Source: Diaminobutyricimonas sp. LJ205
GTDB lineage: Bacteria > Actinomycetota > Actinomycetes > Actinomycetales > Microbacteriaceae
Direction of reading: 5' to 3'
NCBI RefSeq assembly: GCF_009755725.1
Contig: NZ_CP046619.1
Location: 434,001-498,000, forward strand
Length of the DNA stretch: 64,000 nt
Part shown: in pieces, positions 25,561 through 34,941 of the stretch
Numbering within the stretch: position 1 is the stretch's first letter
How the letters are laid out: each line of letters opens with the position of its first letter
Notes under the pieces: generated by a model
Told to the model about the DNA's origin: nothing
The model's input: only the letters and a program-made list of their open reading frames with translations
The model's database searches: none
Position numbers and translations under genes: made by a program

Positions 25561-26526
25561 GCGGGGCTGCTGGACATGCGTCAGGATGTCCAGCATGGTG
25601 GCGTTGATGCCTGCGGGCAGCGGCGTGAGTTCGCGGGCATCGAGGTCGGACCACACGACCGATTGGAGTCGCAGGTCTACCGCCTGAAGCGACGATAAGC
25701 GGGAACTGCCGAGAACTATATTGGGATGCCCCTTGCTTAGCGCTCGGAAGTAACCCAGTAGGGTGGCGATGGTCACGCCGACACCCGATCCAAGAATCTT
25801 GGTCACCTCTGTGCGGCCGTCACTTTGGGTGACGCTGGCCAGCTTGTCCATGGCATCGCAGATGAGCTCTGCACAGTCGTCGACGAAGATGTAGTCACGG
25901 ACAGTCTCGAGGGGCACGAAGATCGACGCCGGACGAGGTGAGAATTGCGCCAAGGCGAGGTGAGAGATTAGGCCCTGGACTTTGCCGAGCTGCTGACCCG
26001 GGCCATAAAGGTTCGCGATCCGGCCGGTAAGCACCGATACCCCGTACTGGCCCGAGAACTGGGCAACAGCTTCTTCCATCCGCAACTTGACCTGCCCGTA
26101 GGGAGAAATGGCCACGGGTGGGGTGAGTTCGGTGTGGGGCGGATTCGGCGATCCGCCGTAAACCCCGCCGGCCGACGATGCGAAGAACACGGTTCCGTTC
26201 GAGGCCGCGCCAGCTGCTTGGGACTCCTCGCCAATCGCGTCAAAGATGTCGCGGAATTGCGCGAACTCGGCGTCCAGCTTTTCGGCCGATGAAGCCACGA
26301 CGCCTGCCCCGGCGACCCACAGGATCGTCCACCTGCAGCCGGTTGCTGCAGCTTCATCGAATAGGGCTGCCGCAGTCTTCCGAGCTTGAGCGGTGGCGGC
26401 CTGTGCGGAGCCCCAGGGGATCGGATCAGCCGCGAATCGTTCCCACTGTGACCGGCCATCGATCTGTCGGGTAATCGCGCGTCCTAGCAAACCCCTGGCG
26501 CCGATCACCCAAGCGAGCTGCCTCAT
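25549..26526 (-). CDS. NAD-dependent epimerase/dehydratase family protein
   Basis: Extended short-chain dehydrogenase of 325 aa. The nucleotide loop is [12 protein letters not shown]; the catalytic triad region shows [12 protein letters not shown] and [12 protein letters not shown] (YxxxK); NLYGPGQQ follows. Substrate unknown; a nucleotide sugar is likely given the flanking transferases. The frame is open far upstream, but ATG 26526 overlaps the stop of the GT2 gene (ATGA) and gives the proper Rossmann N-terminus. Confidence 0.85.
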   Translation of the reverse strand: MRQLAWVIGARGLLGRAITRQIDGRSQWERFAADPIPWGSAQAATAQARKTAAALFDEAAATGCRWTILWVAGAGVVASSAEKLDAEFAQFRDIFDAIGEESQAAGAASNGTVFFASSAGGVYGGSPNPPHTELTPPVAISPYGQVKLRMEEAVAQFSGQYGVSVLTGRIANLYGPGQQLGKVQGLISHLALAQFSPRPASIFVPLETVRDYIFVDDCAELICDAMDKLASVTQSDGRTEVTKILGSGVGVTIATLLGYFRALSKGHPNIVLGSSRLSSLQAVDLRLQSVVWSDLDARELTPLPAGINATMLDILTHVQQPRSLG

Positions 26527-27548
26527 TGTGATGCAGGATCCGACCCCTGTGGGCTCGGACGTTCCTGCCTGCCGCGCCCGAGGGGCCCGTTCGCTGGATC
26601 CGACACGATGAGGTAAGGAGGCTTTCCCATCGCCATGTTCACATTGACCCCGATGTACTCGGCAATGATGCCGAGGGCAAACAAGATCGCGCCAGCCGAG
26701 ATCAGGATGACCACGATAGTGGAGGCCCAGCCCTCGGGCACGTCCGAGCTGGTCAGGCGGGCAACGAGAATGTAGATCGCTACCGCAATGCCAGCGAGAC
26801 CAAAGCCGGCGCCGATGAGGCTGACGAGACGCAGCCCCCTGGTTCCGCTCGAGATCACCATGCGCCAAAAGTGGCTGAATAGCCTCCGCATTGAATAGCC
26901 GGAGGGCCGGTCACCTTCCTCGCGGAGGGTTACCGGCGAAGTAGTGACCTTGCCGGCCATCCAGCCCAGGGCGATGTCAAGGTAGACGCCGGATCCGGAG
27001 TAGGCCGCCACGCTTCGCGCCAGGCTGCCCAGCATGAGCCGATAGCTCTGGAAGTCCGAGGCGGCTCCGCCTCCGGCCAGTTTCGTCAGCATCCACTTGG
27101 CAAGCTTTGACGCGCTGTTGCGCATGAAACCGTGAGGAGCTTCATTCGTGGGCTTGGCGTAAACGATGGAAGCGCGCTCCCGAAGGGCGGTGTCCAGCAG
27201 GGAGCCGATGGCCGCCGGGTCATGCTGCCCGTCTTCGTCCAGTGACACGACCCAGTCGCCTCCGCTGGAGGCCATTCCGGCGAGGGTGGCCGCGTGCTGG
27301 CCGTAGTTCTTGCTCAGCCAGAGCGGGCGCACGAAATCGTACTTTTCGTCGAGGGCCCGCATCACGTCGTCGGAGTGGTCGGGGCCGTTGTCATGAACGA
27401 GCAGTACCTCAGTGACGACGTACTGATTACCGCCGGGGGACGAGATGGGAACCGCAAGCGGGGCAATCTCCGCGAGAACGCCGGCGAGAGTCTTTTCACC
27501 CTGATAAACGGGGATGACTACTGAAACGGTGTGCGGGCTATCACTCAT
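26523..27548 (-). CDS. GT2 glycosyltransferase with two C-terminal membrane segments
   Basis: Protein of 341 aa. The GT2 domain starts VSVVIPVYQGEKTLAGVL and has the metal-binding LDEDGQHDP. Two membrane spans at about 245-270 and 285-310 place it with the GtrB/polyprenyl-phosphate sugar transferases, which make lipid-linked sugar donors for GT-C enzymes. Such GT-C-like proteins are encoded directly upstream on the same strand. ATG 27548 is preferred to an in-frame upstream start at 27587. Confidence 0.88.
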   Translation of the reverse strand: MSDSPHTVSVVIPVYQGEKTLAGVLAEIAPLAVPISSPGGNQYVVTEVLLVHDNGPDHSDDVMRALDEKYDFVRPLWLSKNYGQHAATLAGMASSGGDWVVSLDEDGQHDPAAIGSLLDTALRERASIVYAKPTNEAPHGFMRNSASKLAKWMLTKLAGGGAASDFQSYRLMLGSLARSVAAYSGSGVYLDIALGWMAGKVTTSPVTLREEGDRPSGYSMRRLFSHFWRMVISSGTRGLRLVSLIGAGFGLAGIAVAIYILVARLTSSDVPEGWASTIVVILISAGAILFALGIIAEYIGVNVNMAMGKPPYLIVSDPANGPLGRGRQERPSPQGSDPASQ

Positions 27549-27614
27549 TGCTTCTGCCCTATCAACCACGAGAAACGACCATAGCATAGGGCCAGTTCGC
27601 GCTGGCTGGACTCA

Positions 27615-29162
27615 TCACGGGTTGATGAGCGGGCGGCAGATGAGGGTCGTCCCGCGTTCGTAGAGAGTGTCAACACACTGTCCCTTGAGGACGTCATAAC
27701 CGAATGAGTCGCTCGTCTTCATGATAGGAGTGAGCAGGATCGGGCCCTGACCAATTTTATACGGGCCGGTGGTGAGCCCGGTCAAGAACATCAGCTCGGG
27801 ATTCTGCCAGCCACCAAGATGCTGTACCGAGTCCTCGTTCAGATCCAACAAGGCCTGAGCGTCTTGCAACTGCTCGTCGCGCGTCCACCCGGTCGGCGTC
27901 GTGGCGGAGTGAACGTGATCGTAAGAAGCCCAGCCAACGCCGGCGATAAGCACTACCGCACCACCCGTCGCTGCCACCCGCCATAGTCGACTGCTCCTGG
28001 CCGCGATTGTCTGGAGCCCGCGAACAGCCAGGGCAGCGACGACAGGCAGCCCGACCACGACTCCGATGAGCACATGTCGGAACCACGCCCGGTCCGAGAT
28101 GAGCATCCACCACGCGCCGAACAACAGCAGAGTGCCGAGCGCGCCGACGATGGTGACGACGAGGACCCGGTCCTCGGCGAGGAAAGCGAACGAGCCAGAT
28201 CGGCGCCGACTCAGGTATAGCCAAGTGACCGCGAGGATCGCGCAGGCCGCCAGCATGGCCAGAGTGATCCAGGGGGACGGAGAGTAGAAGGCATGGAGAA
28301 TCGTCTCGGCGCGGAGCCTGAGCTGGCCGCCGCCGCCGTCCGCACCAGAGCCGTTGGAGAAGAAAACGCTGGCATGGTTGAGCGTGAGTGCCACATAGTC
28401 CTGCAGCCCGAGGGAGAAGAGTTTGATCGCTTCCCAGAGCGCGAGGGGCGCCACAAATCCGGCGGCGAGCAGTCCGACACTCGCGAATCGCGTCCGCCAC
28501 GCGCGAGACAGGGTCCCTGGGATGATGAGTAAGGCGGCGAGTGCCACCGCGGGGACAGCGAGCGCGGCGATGAGCTTAGTGATTACCGCAAGACCCAGCG
28601 CAACTCCGGAGAGGAAACGTGATCGCGGCAGCAGCACGATCGCGGCCAGAATCAATGCTGCCGCGGGGAACTCCCCGATGGCGTCTCCGAGTCCGAAGAC
28701 AACCGTGGCGGGGTAGTCCACGCTGGACTTGAGCGCCAGCAGAGCGACCAGAGCGGCGACTCCGCCCCAGCGGCCAGCCACCCGCCGTCCAACGATCCAT
28801 GTCATTGCGACTGCTAGCACGGCGAACGGAAGCATCGCCCACCTCGCGGCTTCGATGCTGACGCCGAACACCGCAAACATGCCAGCGTTGAGAAGAAGCA
28901 CCGTCGGGCCGGTCGAAAGCAGCGGATCGAACAGCACGGGCTCGCCGCCCGCCGACCAGTTGGTGGAGGCGTATCCCGACCCGTTGATCAGATTCACCGG
29001 GGCTTGCAGGACGTACGATTCGTCGAACCCCAGCGGGGTGACGTACACGTCAAGCAGATACGACGTCGTGAGCATAACCAGGATGACGAGGGTGACCGCC
29101 ACATGGAGGACGTTGACGAGTTGAGTGGAGCGCGATCCTGCGTGAAGAAGGGTTGTGGTCAT
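27615..29162 (-). CDS. GT-C type membrane glycosyltransferase
   Basis: Polytopic protein of 515 aa with about ten to twelve membrane segments. The first outer loop carries GFDESYVLQAP, matching the acidic pair that is catalytic in GT39/GT83-type enzymes using polyprenyl-phosphate sugars. A C-terminal hydrophilic portion of about 100 residues lies outside. It overlaps the preceding 745-aa gene (ATGA). It likely adds a sugar from a lipid donor to a wall glycan; donor and acceptor are not identified. Confidence 0.75.
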   Translation of the reverse strand: MTTTLLHAGSRSTQLVNVLHVAVTLVILVMLTTSYLLDVYVTPLGFDESYVLQAPVNLINGSGYASTNWSAGGEPVLFDPLLSTGPTVLLLNAGMFAVFGVSIEAARWAMLPFAVLAVAMTWIVGRRVAGRWGGVAALVALLALKSSVDYPATVVFGLGDAIGEFPAAALILAAIVLLPRSRFLSGVALGLAVITKLIAALAVPAVALAALLIIPGTLSRAWRTRFASVGLLAAGFVAPLALWEAIKLFSLGLQDYVALTLNHASVFFSNGSGADGGGGQLRLRAETILHAFYSPSPWITLAMLAACAILAVTWLYLSRRRSGSFAFLAEDRVLVVTIVGALGTLLLFGAWWMLISDRAWFRHVLIGVVVGLPVVAALAVRGLQTIAARSSRLWRVAATGGAVVLIAGVGWASYDHVHSATTPTGWTRDEQLQDAQALLDLNEDSVQHLGGWQNPELMFLTGLTTGPYKIGQGPILLTPIMKTSDSFGYDVLKGQCVDTLYERGTTLICRPLINP

Positions 29163-31396
29163 TTTGTCTGTGCTTCGATCAATTCCTGAACCGGTTCCGC
29201 GATTACACGGAAATTTCCCACGGCGAACGGCTGAGGTTCGGACGAAACCCCAAGCGAGGCGGTATGGCTGCCAGCCTCGGCGAGGAAGTCCCCCTCGAGC
29301 ACGATCACCCCATTCTCGGCGCGTCCGCTGACTGTTCGGCCATTGAACTGCAACTGTGCGGTCGCGTCCGCATCCTCAGTCAACACCTCCAGCGAGATGT
29401 GCACGTTTCGAGGCGATCCGGTGTCGTTGACGATGCGGATCGGCGCATCGCCCAGCCCGGTGTCATACAGCGGCAGCCCGGCTTCGTCGTACCGTTGGCT
29501 GAACTCAGGCCCGAAGTACCCGGTCACCGGGTTGACGACGAGTTCGCCCGCTTCGGAGATCTGATCAGCGGATGCCGAAGCCTCTAGCGTCGTCGCGACA
29601 TCGCTCAGGTCGAAGTAGAGGTACCGGCCGGAGTCGCTTTCCAGCGGCGCTCCGGCCGCCGCGGTCAGCCCGTCCTCCATTGCCGACGGGTCGGGGAGCG
29701 CGCGCTTGTCCACCATGATCGCTTCAAATCCGGCGGCGGCCGCCAGTGTCGCAATTTCGCTGGGCTGAAATTGCTGCAGTGCCAGCGGGTAATCAGAACG
29801 CGGGCGACCCTTGATTCCGGCGCCGGACCAGTTGAGGTCACTTGTGTGGAGATAGGGGACCAGCACCTCGGAACCGAGGACTCCAGTTGCGCTGGAGCTT
29901 TCTGGGAACGGCACGTAGGGCAGCTGCAAGACATCGGCTCCGGCTGGCAAGGCATCGTCGATGGTCTGGAACCAGTCCTCGTCCTCCGCGTAGGCGGTGC
30001 TTGCTTGCCGGTACTGCCCGGTCAGGTCGCTGGGAGTCTGGTCGACGAAACCGACACCGAGGATAACGACCGCTGCGCCCGCCGCGATGATCCGTTGTGG
30101 CCTCGGGGACCACATTCGCTCCGGCGAGAACCGGCGAATGAGCTGGTCGACGACGATTCCGACGATTCCCAAGCAGAGGATGAGAATGACAATCGACATC
30201 CGGTTCCATCCCCTAAGGGCGGAGGTGAAGAACGATACGACTGTCGAGAGGCCACCGACGGTGGAGAGAAGGAATGCGACCAGCACGAGTGCGCTGAGCG
30301 CGCCCAGCCGTTGCACGAACTCCGTGGGCTGCCGCCCGCTGGCAGCGACGCGAACCAGCGCGAGGTAGGCGACCGCGCACATCGCGATGGCCAAACCGAC
30401 GGCCCCGAACAAACCCAGCGCCGGCCGCTCCGACAGAAGCGGGTAGTGCGCGTCGTAGAGTTCACGGATCTCGCGCAGGAAGGGAATGCGGTGCCCGGAC
30501 CAGGGCATGAGTAATTGGGTGAGTTTCAGGGCGTAGATCTCGGCTTCACCGTGTGAGCGTTCCAAACCGCCCGGATTCGCACCCTGCGTCGCGCTGTAGA
30601 TGATGTCGGGGAGCATGTTCGCTAGCATCACGACAACGGTGAATGCACCAGCGGCGGCCGCCCCGAGGAATCCGCGCCAGTTGTGGTCTCGGATCAGTAC
30701 CGCGATCCCCACGAACGCGATAAGGAACAGGAAGAAGACGCCGTAGTAGGACCCTGAGGTCGCGAGCAGGGCGGTGAACAGCAGAGTGCGGCTGGTCGGA
30801 CTCAGTAGCCAGGCAACCACGGCGTTCGACGATGTGCCCCGGCCCCACAGTCGCCCGCGCTGGAGGACGATCACGAGAAGTCCCGCGGCGAGTGGCACCG
30901 CGTAGTAAGAGGCAAGCCAAAGATGGCCCTGGCCTCGCATGAAGTGGTAGGGCGCAATGGCGAACAGGGTCGCAAGCGCAATTGTTACGGGAGCCGACAC
31001 CCGTAGCGTCCGGAAGAACCACACGGCGGCAAGCGCGGCAAGCGGGAAGCCGACGATGTAGTAGAGGTTGAAGGCCACTGCCCAGTCGCTAGTGAACAGG
31101 GCGAGAATCTTCGCGGCGATGAAGTGCAGGTTGTCGGCCGTCGGGAAGTCGTTGTATGTCTGGCCGGCGGGCGCACCGAGGAGGGGCTGCGACTCGTACC
31201 AGCCGGTTTCGATGACTGTCTTGATGTGCGCGCCGACCGCCAGCGCATCTCCCTGGTACTCGAGGGGCGCCCTGAGATTCGCCCTTTGCAGATCCAGTGC
31301 GAACCATGTCGCGATGCTCGATACAACGAGCGTGAGGAGGTATATCGGCGCCTCGGTCCGAATCGAGACGCCCCGGCGAAGGCGGGGTTCGCTCAC
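29159..31396 (-). CDS. large polytopic membrane protein, GT-C-like, with extracytoplasmic C-terminal domain
   Basis: Protein of 745 aa. About eleven to thirteen membrane segments span residues 10-480, then a hydrophilic extracytoplasmic region to the end, with beta-sandwich-like strands in the last 110 residues. Overall shape resembles bacterial YfhO-like or other GT-C proteins, but no catalytic signature is certain. The frame extends upstream to 31585; GTG 31396 is chosen because it overlaps the previous stop (GTGA) and is followed closely by the first membrane segment. Confidence 0.7.
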   Translation of the reverse strand: MSEPRLRRGVSIRTEAPIYLLTLVVSSIATWFALDLQRANLRAPLEYQGDALAVGAHIKTVIETGWYESQPLLGAPAGQTYNDFPTADNLHFIAAKILALFTSDWAVAFNLYYIVGFPLAALAAVWFFRTLRVSAPVTIALATLFAIAPYHFMRGQGHLWLASYYAVPLAAGLLVIVLQRGRLWGRGTSSNAVVAWLLSPTSRTLLFTALLATSGSYYGVFFLFLIAFVGIAVLIRDHNWRGFLGAAAAGAFTVVVMLANMLPDIIYSATQGANPGGLERSHGEAEIYALKLTQLLMPWSGHRIPFLREIRELYDAHYPLLSERPALGLFGAVGLAIAMCAVAYLALVRVAASGRQPTEFVQRLGALSALVLVAFLLSTVGGLSTVVSFFTSALRGWNRMSIVILILCLGIVGIVVDQLIRRFSPERMWSPRPQRIIAAGAAVVILGVGFVDQTPSDLTGQYRQASTAYAEDEDWFQTIDDALPAGADVLQLPYVPFPESSSATGVLGSEVLVPYLHTSDLNWSGAGIKGRPRSDYPLALQQFQPSEIATLAAAAGFEAIMVDKRALPDPSAMEDGLTAAAGAPLESDSGRYLYFDLSDVATTLEASASADQISEAGELVVNPVTGYFGPEFSQRYDEAGLPLYDTGLGDAPIRIVNDTGSPRNVHISLEVLTEDADATAQLQFNGRTVSGRAENGVIVLEGDFLAEAGSHTASLGVSSEPQPFAVGNFRVIAEPVQELIEAQTK

Positions 31397-32232
31397 TGCT
31401 TCGCTTTCTTCATACGACGCGCGAGGGCGATGTATGCGAGTCGACGGCCGAATGCCATCGCCTTGGCCCTGGAGTTGCCCGTCCGGGCATCCTTTGCAGC
31501 AACCACTTCGGGATGCGTCTCGTGCAGCCAGTTGTGGAACCCAGCGGCCTGCTGTGCTTGATCGGCCGCGAGCCTGACGCTCCACTGCGAATCACTGACT
31601 CGGAATCCGGCGAGCACTTCGGGGATCGCCACAAACGTGCCGGTCAGCAGGACACGGACATAGGTCGCCTCATCGATGAGGTAGGGGAACCGTGAGTCCC
31701 ACCACCCGACTGACTCAAGCGAATCCCGCCGCATGGTGACACACCCAGGTTCACCGAAAATATTGGTCCCGGAGCGGACGGTCGCCCGCACAGCCTCGGC
31801 TCCGGACATCGTCCCCTCCACGCCCTGCAAACCGCGGCGCTTGATCACCGGGTCGCCGTTCGCATCGACGATGCTCCGAGCTGATGCGACCAGAACCGCG
31901 TCGGGATTGGCTTCCAGCGCTTCAATCTGCAGGCGAAGGATGTCGGGGTGGACGATATCGTCACCGCAGACCAATTTAAGGTAAGTGCCTGTGGCTGCCT
32001 GGCTCACGCGGTTCCAGTTGCGGGGTGCCCCGCCTCCTGCCTCCGTAGTGAGGATCGTGATCCGCGGATCCTCACGGTAGCGCTCGATCACCGACATGGT
32101 GCCGTCGGTGGAGGAGTGATCCGCGACGATGACCTCGAAGTCTTCGTAGGTCTGGGCGAGGACCGAATCGAGCGTCTCTGCGATGTACTCAGCGTTGTTG
32201 TACGCGGGGATGACGATGGAGGCCTTGGGCAC
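31393..32232 (-). CDS. GT2 glycosyltransferase
   Basis: Soluble GT2 enzyme of 279 aa: SIVIPAYNNAEYIAETLDSV at the N-terminus, VIVADHSSTDGT, and the DxD-like VCGDDIVHPD. The C-terminal 80 residues are helical and basic (ending MKKAKQ), probably membrane-associated. GTG 32232 shares one base with the TAG stop of the GtrA gene, and its own stop overlaps the next gene. Confidence 0.87.
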   Translation of the reverse strand: MPKASIVIPAYNNAEYIAETLDSVLAQTYEDFEVIVADHSSTDGTMSVIERYREDPRITILTTEAGGGAPRNWNRVSQAATGTYLKLVCGDDIVHPDILRLQIEALEANPDAVLVASARSIVDANGDPVIKRRGLQGVEGTMSGAEAVRATVRSGTNIFGEPGCVTMRRDSLESVGWWDSRFPYLIDEATYVRVLLTGTFVAIPEVLAGFRVSDSQWSVRLAADQAQQAAGFHNWLHETHPEVVAAKDARTGNSRAKAMAFGRRLAYIALARRMKKAKQ

Positions 32233-32729
32233 TATTTGCTCGATTCTGGTGCGGGATCGGATGCGGGCTTAGACCGGCGGAACGAGAAGTCGCGGTGCCC
32301 GAAAAAGCTAATGAGAGTTGTGACGAAGACGATGAGCGCCTGCGCAATCAGGGGCTGCAGCCCGGCGAATTCGACGAGGATCGGCAGCAGTACGGCGTTG
32401 ACGCCAAGGGCAACCAGATAGACGGACTCGAATCGGGCGAGGTCCCTCCAGACGTGGCCTTTCACCCTGAAGACGAACTTTCGGTACAACACAAATGCGC
32501 ACAGCACACTCGCGACGTGCGCGCAAAGCAGGGTCACCATGTAGCCGAACACTTGGCCGACCGTGATGTCGAAGAGCGCGAACCAGGCGAAGCCGATGGC
32601 GGTGTTGGCGGCGCCGACGATCAGGAACGCCACCCGATAATCGCGCACCAGACGGAGGAACGGTCCCGGTTCGCCGGCCATACCTGCGGGTGGCAGGGGA
32701 AGCTCGCCGGGTTTCTCATCCCGGTGCAT
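32232..32729 (-). CDS. GtrA family membrane protein
   Basis: Protein of 165 aa with four hydrophobic segments: VAFLIVGAANTAIGFAWFAL, then a span around residue 70, one around 110 and one around 135. It matches the GtrA pattern (FLIVGA.NT..G). A hydrophilic N-terminus of 25 residues precedes the first span. Between GT2 genes, it is placed as the partner that would flip or organise polyprenyl-linked sugars. Confidence 0.85.
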   Translation of the reverse strand: MHRDEKPGELPLPPAGMAGEPGPFLRLVRDYRVAFLIVGAANTAIGFAWFALFDITVGQVFGYMVTLLCAHVASVLCAFVLYRKFVFRVKGHVWRDLARFESVYLVALGVNAVLLPILVEFAGLQPLIAQALIVFVTTLISFFGHRDFSFRRSKPASDPAPESSK

Positions 32730-32770
32730 GGCTCTCCAAACGATCGGCGGGTGCGGACATCCGCATGATT

Positions 32771-33640
32771 CTACCGTTGGTCAGATGGGGAGGATCCCGA
32801 GAGTCGGGCGCGGACCCGAAGTCCGAGCTTGAGCACGATCCGCACCGGCCACAAGTACCACGCAGCGTACTTGTCGCGCAGGTAGATGTACGCGCTGTCG
32901 TGGTGCGCGCGGATCATCGCGCTGCTGGCCTGGCCCGTCGAGTGTGCACCGATGTGCGTGACGCGTGCATCGGGCACGTAGACGCACGTCCATCCCTCTG
33001 AGCCGACGCGGCGGCAGAGGTCGACGTCTTCGAAATACATGAAGAACCGCCGGTCGAAACCATGCACGGAGTCGAAGACGTCGCGCCGGATCAGCATGCA
33101 CGCGCCCGAGAGCCATCCTGACGTGCGTTCCTCGTCCATGGTGTTCTGGTCATCCCTGTAACGCGCCGACCATGGGTTGCTCGGCCATACGCGCGAGAAC
33201 AGAGCGTGACCAATTCCGGTGCGCAGGGAAGGCAGACGGCGCGCAGAAGGATAGGTATCGCCGGCTTCCGTGAGGATGCGCGGCCCGAAGATCGCGCCTT
33301 CCGGGTGTCGCGAGGTCGCTTCCATGAGCTTGTCAAGGCTGCCCGGCTCCCAGGTCAGGTCTGGATTCGCGACCAGGATCCACTGAACTGGGTCGGGCAG
33401 GGTGTGCGCGACATCGTTGACGGCCCCGCCATATCCGGCATTGCTAGGGAGCTCGTGGAGGATGACTCCGTCAAATCCGGCCGTGACCTCATGGATTCGT
33501 GGGTCAGAGCCCTCACTGTTGTCGGCGACGTGGACGACCGGCGGAAGCGATGACGCGTTTGTCGTCGAGCTGAGAAAGGCCGGAAGGACATCGGACGACC
33601 GGTACGTCACCGTGATCAAAGCGAGACGCGGATCCGTCAT
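32771..33640 (-). CDS. GT2 glycosyltransferase, rhamnosyltransferase-like
   Basis: Protein of 289 aa resembling WbbL/GlfT-related rhamnosyltransferases: ALITVTYRSSDVLPAFL, ANPDLTWEPGSLDKL (the NPD/DxD site) and FFMYFEDVDLCRRV. Because dTDP-rhamnose is made by the nearby rml genes, a rhamnosyl donor is plausible. ATG 33640 overlaps the stop of the GT4 gene (ATGA); an upstream in-frame start is not needed. Confidence 0.87.
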   Translation of the reverse strand: MTDPRLALITVTYRSSDVLPAFLSSTTNASSLPPVVHVADNSEGSDPRIHEVTAGFDGVILHELPSNAGYGGAVNDVAHTLPDPVQWILVANPDLTWEPGSLDKLMEATSRHPEGAIFGPRILTEAGDTYPSARRLPSLRTGIGHALFSRVWPSNPWSARYRDDQNTMDEERTSGWLSGACMLIRRDVFDSVHGFDRRFFMYFEDVDLCRRVGSEGWTCVYVPDARVTHIGAHSTGQASSAMIRAHHDSAYIYLRDKYAAWYLWPVRIVLKLGLRVRARLSGSSPSDQR

Positions 33641-34794
33641 GACTCTCCCACCGCGCTGAGGTAAGCCGCAACATGCAACTGCGCGGATCGTTCCCACGTG
33701 AATTGTGCGGCTCGATCGATCGCGCGGGCGGACAGGTCGATCCTGCCGCCTTCGTCAGCCAGGAGCGCCTCAACTGTCTCGGCGATGCTTTCGGCATCGA
33801 CCCCGGTGTAGGCAACTGCGTCGCCACCGACCTCCGGTAAGGCCAGTCGGCGCGTTGTCACGACTGTTGCGCCGCATGCCATGGCCTCGAGCACGGGCAG
33901 ACCGAAGCCTTCTCCGAGACTCGGATACGCCATCAGCATCGATCCGCCGAGGTACGCAGCGAGGTCGTCCGCAGGCAGATACCCCACCTTTGCAACCTTT
34001 CCCGGAGCCGGGACCTGTGCGATTGCGTTGTCAATTGCTTCGTCCCATCCAGCCCCGCCGGCGAGTAACAAGACAGGAAGCGGATTTCCGGTTTCTGCGA
34101 AGCGGCGCGCCACCAGAGCGTACCCGCCGATCAGCGCGGACAGGTTCTTACGCGGCTCAAGCGTGCCGAGGAAGGCGATCCAGCCCGTCTCCGAGACGCC
34201 GAGACGGGTGGCGATGGCAGCCACCGACTCATCGGCAGGCGGATGAAAGAGTGTCGGATCGACCCCGTGGTAAGCAACGACCACGCGTTGCCCGCGCACG
34301 CCCGAATACCGCTGTAGTTCCTCGCCGGCTGACTTACTGGGTACCAGGCAGGCGTCGGCGACACGCATCGACAGGCGAATCCAGCGGCGAAAGAACTGCC
34401 GCTTGAAGCGGGAGTGCACGCCGGGATCGCTGAAGAAGGTGGCGTCGTGAAGGGTGACGATCCGCTTCTTCCGCGAGAGCAGCGGCATCGTGTAATGCGG
34501 GGAATGCACGACGTCTACTTTGAGCTTGCGGGCGAGACGGGGCAGCGCGACCTGCTCCCAGATCAATCGGAAGGCGACGTTGTCCAGCCGCCGCGGTCCC
34601 GCGATCGTCACGGCTGTTGGTGCAAGATCAGCGAGGACAGCGACATCCGTGGGCTTGCAGACCACGGTCAAGGCGACCCGCGGATCGACGACCAAAGCGG
34701 CGATCAAATTGTCGACGTACCTGCCGACGCCTCCGCGGTCCGCCGGCACTGCTGTGGCATCGAGCAGCACTCTGATCGGCTGGTGTGCTCGCAT
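33637..34794 (-). CDS. GT4 glycosyltransferase
   Basis: Protein of 385 aa, GT-B fold: VLLDATAVPADRGGVGRYVDNL at the N-terminus, WIAFLGTLEPRKNLSALI and EGFGLPVLEAMACGATVV in the donor domain. It resembles the GT4 enzyme at 21.0 kb and may be its distant paralogue. ATG 34794 follows a GGAAGG ribosome-binding site; the longer frame begins only at a TTG (34812). It heads the minus-strand run of wall-glycan genes. Confidence 0.88.
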   Translation of the reverse strand: MRAHQPIRVLLDATAVPADRGGVGRYVDNLIAALVVDPRVALTVVCKPTDVAVLADLAPTAVTIAGPRRLDNVAFRLIWEQVALPRLARKLKVDVVHSPHYTMPLLSRKKRIVTLHDATFFSDPGVHSRFKRQFFRRWIRLSMRVADACLVPSKSAGEELQRYSGVRGQRVVVAYHGVDPTLFHPPADESVAAIATRLGVSETGWIAFLGTLEPRKNLSALIGGYALVARRFAETGNPLPVLLLAGGAGWDEAIDNAIAQVPAPGKVAKVGYLPADDLAAYLGGSMLMAYPSLGEGFGLPVLEAMACGATVVTTRRLALPEVGGDAVAYTGVDAESIAETVEALLADEGGRIDLSARAIDRAAQFTWERSAQLHVAAYLSAVGES

Positions 34795-34941
34795 TCTGAG
34801 TACACCTTCCAATCCTGTAACGGGGCGTGCGGATGTGACGGCATGATGCGTCGATATTCGAGTTTATTCGCGTTGCTGCGGTGGATAGGACGGTCGGGCG
34901 CTTAGCGTTGGTGGGAACGCCGGTGCAGATAGAGGGTGGGC

